DNA of 29,858 nucleotides from UBA1146 sp963854815 (lineage in GTDB: Bacteria > Planctomycetota > UBA8108 > UBA1146): positions 1 to 29,858 of the forward strand of contig CAWLAN010000012.1 in assembly GCA_963854815.1 (NCBI GenBank). The letters are read 5' to 3'. This document shows positions 23,986-29,858 of the stretch, one piece after another (position 1 is the stretch's first letter; each line of letters opens with the position of its first letter). The notes beneath the pieces are model-generated. The model was not told the DNA's origin, did no database searches, and was given only the letters and a program-made list of their open reading frames with translations. The position numbers and the translations under genes were made by a program.

Positions 23986-26900
23986 AAAAAGAAATCGGCA
24001 CGAAGCCGGGCAAAGCACTCTGGCGTAGCCTCGACGAGTATGCGGACTCTCCCGAGTTTCGCACGCTGCTCGAGAAAGAATTTCCGAATCATGCTCCCGA
24101 GTTGTTCCATTCCACCTCGCGCCGACATTTCCTGAAAGTGATGGGGGCCTCCATGGCTCTGGCGGGGGGACTCGCCGGGTGTCACTGGCCACAGCAGCAA
24201 ATTCTTCCACACACCAGCCGTCCACAGGGCAGAGCACCTGGAGTTCCAGTTACCTATGCTTCCTGCTGGGAGCAGCAGGAAGTTGCCGAGGGGGTACTGG
24301 TCACCAGTTATGATGGCAGACCGATCCGGGTCGATGGCAACGGAGATCACCCGTTCCAGAACGGGGCGGCAACCTCGCAGATTCAGGCCAGTGTACTGGG
24401 GCTCTACGATCCGGGGCGAAGTTCCGAACCGAGCCACGACAAAGCAGGTCATCGAGTCGCTGCCAGTTGGGATGAAGCCGCCGAGATGCTTCGGGCTGCC
24501 GGTCGCGCCGGGAAGGTTGCGGTACTGGCGGCCCCGTCATCTTCACTGGCCCTTGCGGCGATGCGAAAGCGAGTATTACGGCAAGTCCCCTCAGCTCAAT
24601 GGTATGAATGGGCTCCGATCCATCGCGATTCGGAAAGGCTAGGTACGGAGCAACTGTTTGGACGACCGACGCGTCCGGTGGCAGACCTGTCACGAGCTCG
24701 GGTTCTTGTGTGCCTCGATGCGGATCCGCTGATGAATCATCCGGCGAGTCTTGCCCATAGCAGCGCCTGGGCTTCGCTTCGCACATCCGCCGATGATGAC
24801 GAGCCGCTATTGAGTCGGGTCTACTCGGTGGAGAGCACCTTGTCGGTGACCGGCAGTGCTGCCGATGTCAGGATTCCGGCACGTACCGCAGATATCGCGC
24901 GAATCGCGGCGCAACTGGCAGCGGCCACGGGAGTGCCCTTGCCCGCTGACGTCGCTTCCATCGTCGCTGCGGCGGAGCCAGCGGATCAACAGATCTTGCA
25001 GATGGCTGCCGACTTGAAATCCCATCCCGGAAACTGCCTGGTCATGGCCGGTGATCGACAGCCTGGTGCCGTACACGCACTGGCGCATGCCATCAACATC
25101 GGACTCGGTGCGGCCGGAAAGACCCTTCGATTTGCGGAAGTCGAGCGTGGCGAGCGACCACCTCACATCGATGACCTGGAGTCGCTGGCCAATCGAATCC
25201 GCAGCGACGAGGTCGAGACTCTGCTGTTCCTCGGCACCAATCCAGTTTATGACGCACCCGCCATCAACGAGTCATGGGACGATCTCATCGCCAAGGTGCC
25301 GCTGACGATTCATGTCGGAGATCACGAAGATGAGACGGCAAGAGCTTGCCAATGGCATCTCAACGGAACCCACTTCCTCGAGGAATGGGGCGAGGGACGT
25401 AGCTGGGACGGCACAATAACCCTCAGACAACCCCTGATCGCTCCGCTCTATGACGGTCGTAGTTGCATCGAACTGTTGAGTCTTCTTCTCGATGACAAAC
25501 CCAAATCCGGACATGACATGGTTCGTGCAGTTCTGGAACCATGGGCTGGCGCCGATGTAGATGCGTCGTGGAGAAGTTGGCTCCACGATGGATTCATCCC
25601 TGGAAGTTCCAACGCCGTCGATAGTGCTCCCGAGATGCGCGGTGGGTGGGGTGCAGCGCTAGAGAGTGCCATGCAGGCACCCGAGGGCGATGAAATCGTC
25701 TTCCTGGGCGACCATAGCCTCTTCGATGGTCGCTATGCCAATAATGGCTGGTTACAGGAGCTGCCCGATCCCATCACCAAGGTGACCTGGGATAATTGCG
25801 CTCTGATCGCTCCCAGCAGGGCGACCGAGATGGGGGTGAAGACCGGCGATCTGATCCAGTTGTCGACGGGAGGTCGGGAGCTGGAGATGCCCGCCTTCGT
25901 ACTGCCGTGCATGAATCCACGTACGGTGGCGGTCGCTCTCGGCTATGGCCGTCTGCTGTCCGATCGTGCCGCAGGAAGACTGTCGCGCAAACCCTCGCTC
26001 TACCAGATCGCAGATGGTGTTGGGTTCGATACCTATCAGTTGCGCACCATGGAGGCGGTTCGTGCTGGATATGCGCCCGTCAGCGTTTCTCGTGCATCGG
26101 GCACCTACGAACTGGCGACCACACAGGATCACAATCCGATTCGGCCCGACGATTTCATGGGTGACCTCGAGTTCAACGAGGAACAGCGTCGCATCGGAGA
26201 ATTTGCTCGTGTTGTCGAGACAGGATTTGCACCTGATGCGGGCGATGTTGCGGCCCAGGTTCAGGAGGCTGGACCTCATCACCCTGCTCTGGAGAGTCTC
26301 TGGACCGAACACGAATACAAGTCCCATCGCTGGGCGATGACGATCGACTTGAACCTCTGTACAGGTTGCAGTGCCTGTATGGTGGCGTGTCAGTCGGAGA
26401 ACAATATCGCCGTGGTCGGTAAGGACGAAGTCGCCTACGGACGCGAGATGCACTGGATAAGGGTCGACCGGTACTTCAGCGGTGACGATATTGACAATCC
26501 TGAGGTGGTGCATCAGCCGCTGACCTGTAATCAGTGCGAGAATGCACCGTGCGAGCAGGTTTGTCCCGTGGCGGCAACCGTGCACAACGAAGAGGGCCTC
26601 AACGACATGGTCTACAACCGGTGCATCGGTACCCGTTACTGCAGCAACAACTGTCCTTACAAGGTCCGTCGTTTCAACTACTTCAATAACACCAAGTCGC
26701 CCTCTGCGACCGAGCAGATGGGGTACAACCCGGCGGTCACCATTCGAGCCCGCGGAGTGATGGAGAAGTGCACCTACTGCGTTCAGAGGATCAATTCTTC
26801 GAAGATCCGTGCTCATAACGAGCGCCGTGAGATGGTCGATGGCGACGTGTTACCGGCTTGCGCTCAGACCTGCCCGACTCGAGCCATCACCTTTGGAGAT

Positions 26901-27038
26901 CTTGCAGATCCCCAGAGTCAGGTGAGTGCGACCCAGAAGTCCCATCGTGCCTACAAGATGCTTGCCGAATTGAATGTCAAGCCGCGCACGTCCTATATGG
27001 CCAAACTGCGCAATCCGGCGACCGGAGAAGAGGGGTGA
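23982..27038 (+). CDS. actB: Alternative complex III subunit B, molybdopterin-like and iron-sulfur fusion
   Basis: The 1018-residue protein fuses a molybdopterin oxidoreductase-like region (about 90-700) to a ferredoxin-type region (about 780-1000). A twin-arginine motif SRRHFLK (46-52) with a following hydrophobic stretch and GC site indicates Tat export. Iron-sulfur cysteines are C793/796/799/803, C849/852/857/861, C881/887/891, and C930/933/960/964. In the third set the second cysteine of CxxC is Thr (CIGTRYC), which fits the family's [3Fe-4S] cluster among three [4Fe-4S]. The front region lacks the N-terminal cysteine cluster of active molybdoenzymes, as is known for ActB. The start ATG 23982 shares ATGA with the actA stop and lacks a ribosome site, so coupling is likely. 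ATG 23973 is an alternative. Confidence 0.96.
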   Translation: MKKEIGTKPGKALWRSLDEYADSPEFRTLLEKEFPNHAPELFHSTSRRHFLKVMGASMALAGGLAGCHWPQQQILPHTSRPQGRAPGVPVTYASCWEQQEVAEGVLVTSYDGRPIRVDGNGDHPFQNGAATSQIQASVLGLYDPGRSSEPSHDKAGHRVAASWDEAAEMLRAAGRAGKVAVLAAPSSSLALAAMRKRVLRQVPSAQWYEWAPIHRDSERLGTEQLFGRPTRPVADLSRARVLVCLDADPLMNHPASLAHSSAWASLRTSADDDEPLLSRVYSVESTLSVTGSAADVRIPARTADIARIAAQLAAATGVPLPADVASIVAAAEPADQQILQMAADLKSHPGNCLVMAGDRQPGAVHALAHAINIGLGAAGKTLRFAEVERGERPPHIDDLESLANRIRSDEVETLLFLGTNPVYDAPAINESWDDLIAKVPLTIHVGDHEDETARACQWHLNGTHFLEEWGEGRSWDGTITLRQPLIAPLYDGRSCIELLSLLLDDKPKSGHDMVRAVLEPWAGADVDASWRSWLHDGFIPGSSNAVDSAPEMRGGWGAALESAMQAPEGDEIVFLGDHSLFDGRYANNGWLQELPDPITKVTWDNCALIAPSRATEMGVKTGDLIQLSTGGRELEMPAFVLPCMNPRTVAVALGYGRLLSDRAAGRLSRKPSLYQIADGVGFDTYQLRTMEAVRAGYAPVSVSRASGTYELATTQDHNPIRPDDFMGDLEFNEEQRRIGEFARVVETGFAPDAGDVAAQVQEAGPHHPALESLWTEHEYKSHRWAMTIDLNLCTGCSACMVACQSENNIAVVGKDEVAYGREMHWIRVDRYFSGDDIDNPEVVHQPLTCNQCENAPCEQVCPVAATVHNEEGLNDMVYNRCIGTRYCSNNCPYKVRRFNYFNNTKSPSATEQMGYNPAVTIRARGVMEKCTYCVQRINSSKIRAHNERREMVDGDVLPACAQTCPTRAITFGDLADPQSQVSATQKSHRAYKMLAELNVKPRTSYMAKLRNPATGEEG

Positions 27039-27042
27039 GGGG

Positions 27043-28539
27043 ATGAAGGAAGTCCTCGATAAACTGAGCCCCATCCTGAGACCTGAGTTCACGGGTAACG
27101 CAGAGAGTCCCGAGATCGACAACACTGCCTATTCTCCCGACAATCGGACTCCACTCTTAACCGGTAGTGACGACAACACGACCATCACCGACAAGGTGTG
27201 CCGGATCGTCGAACAGAAGCCGACGATTGGCTGGTGGATGTTCTTCCTGCTGTCTTTCTCGGTGCTTGGATTGCTGGGGGTATTCGTTCCGTTCCTGATC
27301 TTCTGGGGGGTGGGGACCTGGGGTGTCAACAATCCTGTCGGGTGGGGATACGCCATCGTGAATTTCGTTTTCTGGATTGGAATCGGGCATGCGGGCACCC
27401 TCATTTCCGCGATCCTGTTCCTGTTCAGGCAGAAGTGGCGAACTTCCATCAACCGTGCTGCCGAGGCGATGACGATCTTTGCGGTCATCTGTGCCGGAAT
27501 GTTCCCTGGCATCCACGTCGGGCGCGCCTGGTTCGCCTACTGGATGTTCCCGATCCCCAACCAGATGGAACTGTGGCCCAATTTCCGCAGTCCGCTGGTG
27601 TGGGACGTCTTCGCGGTCGGCACCTACTTCACGGTTTCGTTGATGTTCTGGTACATGGGGATGATCCCTGACCTGGCGACTCTCCGTGATCGAGCAAAGC
27701 ACTCCGTCAGGAAGTTCGCCTACGGAATCCTGGCAATGGGGTGGACCGGGTCCCATCGCCATTGGCACGTCTACGAGCGGGCTTATCTGCTACTGGCAGC
27801 TCTGGCGACCCCGCTGGTGCTCTCGGTGCACTCGGTTGTGTCCTTCGACTTCGCCGTTTCTCAGGTGGCCGGGTGGCACTCGACGATTTTCCCGCCCTAT
27901 TTCGTCGCCGGGGCGATCTTCAGTGGATTTGCCATGGTGATGACGCTGCTGGTTCCGGCACGCCAGTTCTTCGGGTTGAAGGACGTGATCACTCTCAAAC
28001 ACCTCGAGAACATGAACAAGATCATCATGCTCACCGGCATGATCGTCGGGTATTCCTACGCACAGGAGTTCTTCATCGCATGGTACAGCGGGGTGAAAGT
28101 CGAGAAATTCGCTTTCATCAATCGTGCCTTTGGACAGTATGCCTGGGCCTACTGGATCATGGTCTCCTGCAACGTTCTGTCGCCACAGATCTTCTGGTTC
28201 AAGAAGATGCGGACCAGCATCTGGGTGATGTTCATCGTCAGCATCCTGGTGAATATCGGTATGTGGTTCGAGCGCTTCGTCATCGTTGTGACGAGCCTCG
28301 CCAACGACTACACCACCAGTGCGTGGGACTATTACACCCCGAAACTTACCGACGTGGCCATCTTGCTGGGAGCCTTCGGCCTCTTCTTCACACTATTCGC
28401 CCTTTTCTGTCGGTTCATGCCCTTTGTTGCCATGTCCGAACTGAGGGGGGTCCTGGCAGCGGCAACTCCTGCCACTTCGGCGCCATCTGAGCAGTCGGCT
28501 TCCGCTGACACTTCGGCGAAACCCACGGCCGGATCGTAG
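27043..28539 (+). CDS. actC: Alternative complex III subunit C, NrfD-like quinol-oxidising membrane protein
   Basis: The 498-residue protein is the NrfD/PsrC-type subunit with about ten membrane helices that holds a quinol site in alternative complex III. Polar motifs within helices include GIHVGRAWFAYWMFPIP (His158) and the VHSVVSFDFA stretch (His263, Asp269), both typical of ActC and candidates for quinol binding and proton transfer. A short cytosolic N-terminus and an Ala/Ser/Pro-rich C-terminal tail flank the helices. ATG 27043 lies 4 nt after the actB stop behind GAGGGG. An upstream frame from 26974 would overlap actB. Order and spacing fit actABCDE. Confidence 0.96.
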   Translation: MKEVLDKLSPILRPEFTGNAESPEIDNTAYSPDNRTPLLTGSDDNTTITDKVCRIVEQKPTIGWWMFFLLSFSVLGLLGVFVPFLIFWGVGTWGVNNPVGWGYAIVNFVFWIGIGHAGTLISAILFLFRQKWRTSINRAAEAMTIFAVICAGMFPGIHVGRAWFAYWMFPIPNQMELWPNFRSPLVWDVFAVGTYFTVSLMFWYMGMIPDLATLRDRAKHSVRKFAYGILAMGWTGSHRHWHVYERAYLLLAALATPLVLSVHSVVSFDFAVSQVAGWHSTIFPPYFVAGAIFSGFAMVMTLLVPARQFFGLKDVITLKHLENMNKIIMLTGMIVGYSYAQEFFIAWYSGVKVEKFAFINRAFGQYAWAYWIMVSCNVLSPQIFWFKKMRTSIWVMFIVSILVNIGMWFERFVIVVTSLANDYTTSAWDYYTPKLTDVAILLGAFGLFFTLFALFCRFMPFVAMSELRGVLAAATPATSAPSEQSASADTSAKPTAGS

Positions 28540-28545
28540 ACGAGA

Positions 28546-29142
28546 ATGGAGATGAATACCGAGATGTTGGACACGCTGGCAGTGGAAACGATCACCGTCG
28601 AGGATTCAGTAGATCCGAAGCCGGTATTGATGCTTGCAGAGTTTGAAACCGCCGATCTGTTGCTGGTAGCAGCAGCACAGGTCCGTGATCAGGGATTTCG
28701 TCTCTGGGACTGCCACACCCCTTACCCGGTTCATGGTCTCGATGACGCGATGGGAATCCGTCCCACCTTGCTGCCCTGGATCGTTCTGGCTGGAGGTGCC
28801 CTCGGGTTTTCCGGCGGTATGCTGATGCAGGGCTGGATGAACGCTGTCGATTACCCGTTCCTGGTCAGTGGAAAACCGTTCTGGAGCATTCCCGCGAGCA
28901 TACCCGTGGGCTTCGAGATGACCATCTTGTTCAGCGCCCTGGGTTCCTTCCTCGGCATGTTGCTGCTGAATGGACTGCCGCGATTGTATCGTCCGCACTT
29001 CCGCAGTGATCGGTTCCGCCGTGCCACTGCGGATCGGTTCTTCATCAGCATCGATGGTCGTGATCGCCGCTTCGACGTCGAGTCGAACGCGAGACTCCTT
29101 GGGGAGCTCGGCGCTACTGCGGTTGAAGTGATCGAGGAGTAG
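28546..29142 (+). CDS. actD: Alternative complex III subunit D (DUF3341)
   Basis: The 198-residue protein matches ActD. A soluble N-terminal part includes VLMLAEFETADLLLVAAAQV and the GFRLWDCHTPYPVHGLDDAMG block, which is the family signature. Two membrane helices follow (about 75-97 and 122-143), then a basic soluble C-terminus with ADRFFISIDGRDRRFD. It packs against ActC and ActB in known complexes, and its exact role is structural or unknown. The start at ATG 28546 is 6 nt after the actC stop. A second in-frame ATG at 28552 is possible. Length is typical of the family. Confidence 0.94.
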   Translation: MEMNTEMLDTLAVETITVEDSVDPKPVLMLAEFETADLLLVAAAQVRDQGFRLWDCHTPYPVHGLDDAMGIRPTLLPWIVLAGGALGFSGGMLMQGWMNAVDYPFLVSGKPFWSIPASIPVGFEMTILFSALGSFLGMLLLNGLPRLYRPHFRSDRFRRATADRFFISIDGRDRRFDVESNARLLGELGATAVEVIEE

Positions 29143-29146
29143 AACC

Positions 29147-29858
29147 ATGGCATTGAAACCCCGTGATACCGAGGTGCCTGGTTGGATCATCGCCATCATC
29201 ATCGTGGTGAATCTGTTCTTGCTGGTGCCGCCGGTGCTGGTCGCCAAGGCCCGGTTCGCGACATCCCGATCCACTCGTATCCATCTCTTCTATGACATGG
29301 ATCAGCAGAAAAAGTTCAAGGAGCAGTCCGCGAACCCGCTGTTCGCGGATGGCCGTTCGATGCGTCTTCCCGTCTCTGGAACGGTGGCCAGGGGAGAACT
29401 GAACGCGGACGAGCATTACTACTGGGGTACCCAGGACGGGGAATGGGCCAAGGATTTCCCACCCCAGATCGAGGTCAACTCGGCACTGCTCGAACGAGGT
29501 GCGCAAAGGTTCGCAATCTATTGCACTCCCTGTCACGGTCTTTCCGGGCACGGAGATGGAATGGTGCAGCGTCGAACTGCTGCATCCGATTATGGCGCCT
29601 GGCTGGTTGCCGATCTCTCATCGGAGAAGGCACTGGCTCACCCCATCGGTGAAATTTTCAACATCACCGGTTACGGATTCAACACGATGCCCGGCTATCG
29701 ATCCCAGGTTTCACCGGAAGATCGCTGGGCTCTCGTCGCTCACGTGAAGGCGTTGCAGTTCAGCCAATCGGTGGATATTGCGGAAATCCCCCAACAGCAA
29801 CGCGAACGTCTCGAGCAGCTACCAGTCCCGGCCAAAGATGACTCCGGGTCGACTCCTA
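29147..29858 (+). CDS. actE: Alternative complex III subunit E, monoheme cytochrome c (runs off the window)
   Basis: 237 codons are visible and the frame is still open at the window end. A membrane anchor lies at about 12-33 (IIAIIIVVNLFLLVPPVLVA). The cytochrome c domain has CTPCH at 126-130 followed by GLSGHGDG, and a TMPGY motif with Met181 as the likely sixth heme ligand. These features and its place after actD fit ActE, the mobile-type heme subunit that hands electrons to the oxidase. ATG 29147 follows GAGGAG by seven bases and the actD stop by four. actF and cytochrome oxidase genes would be expected downstream, outside the window. Confidence 0.93.
   Translation, partial: MALKPRDTEVPGWIIAIIIVVNLFLLVPPVLVAKARFATSRSTRIHLFYDMDQQKKFKEQSANPLFADGRSMRLPVSGTVARGELNADEHYYWGTQDGEWAKDFPPQIEVNSALLERGAQRFAIYCTPCHGLSGHGDGMVQRRTAASDYGAWLVADLSSEKALAHPIGEIFNITGYGFNTMPGYRSQVSPEDRWALVAHVKALQFSQSVDIAEIPQQQRERLEQLPVPAKDDSGSTP

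Noticed and set aside
25752..26816. Long minus-strand open frame (354 codons) opposite actB
   Set aside because: It lies wholly antisense to the strongly conserved ActB, has no family motif, and is expected from codon bias in GC-rich DNA.

Overview
The window looks like chromosomal DNA from a planctomycete, most likely a marine lineage. Four things point there: a large secreted protein ending in a C-terminal dockerin of planctomycete style (paired LFSGGP blocks after two calcium loops), a lipid A enzyme (LpxB, so an outer membrane with LPS), an alternative complex III (Act) respiratory cluster, and McsA-McsB-ClpC. DNA is moderately GC-rich throughout, and no insertion sequence, integrase, prophage, tRNA, rRNA or CRISPR array was found. 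The species assignment is inference from gene content.

Layout. Positions 1-183 hold the 5' part of an XdhC/CoxI-family gene (minus). Positions 340-1752 encode a PAS-GAF-like-GGDEF diguanylate cyclase (plus). It converges on the minus-strand translation cluster rbfA-infB-nusA (1749-6290), and the two stop codons share one CTAG. Between nusA and the next plus gene lies about 950 bp with no convincing gene (6291-7247). It contains a good minus-strand sigma70-type promoter, so the nusA mRNA probably has a leader of about 435 nt. Positions 7248-11640 hold mcsA-mcsB-clpC (protein-arginine phosphorylation and ClpC proteolysis). clpC converges on folC, again sharing one CTAG. Positions 12977-18653 form a tight plus-strand row: class I glutamine amidotransferase (peptidase C26 type), lpxB, an unknown protein with a membrane anchor at each end, aroB, a small lipoprotein and a MATE transporter. 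A 15-bp perfect hairpin separates this row from the convergent 829-residue secreted protein (18745-21234, minus). After a 537-bp intergenic stretch come ctaA (heme A synthase) and actA-actB-actC-actD-actE, the last running off the window end.

How the genes work together. The Act complex oxidises quinol and passes electrons to cytochrome c or a heme-copper oxidase. Heme A synthase next to it suggests an aa3-type oxidase nearby, probably beyond the window. McsA/McsB mark proteins with phospho-arginine and ClpC unfolds them for ClpP. NusA, IF-2 and RbfA form the usual transcription-translation-ribosome maturation cluster, but here without recognisable rimP or ylxR.

Most of the window is ordinary housekeeping sequence. 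The parts most worth a second look are the 950-bp nusA upstream region, the cohesin-like plus dockerin secreted protein with its unknown N-terminal domain, the two convergent CTAG stop overlaps, and the unknown protein between lpxB and aroB.
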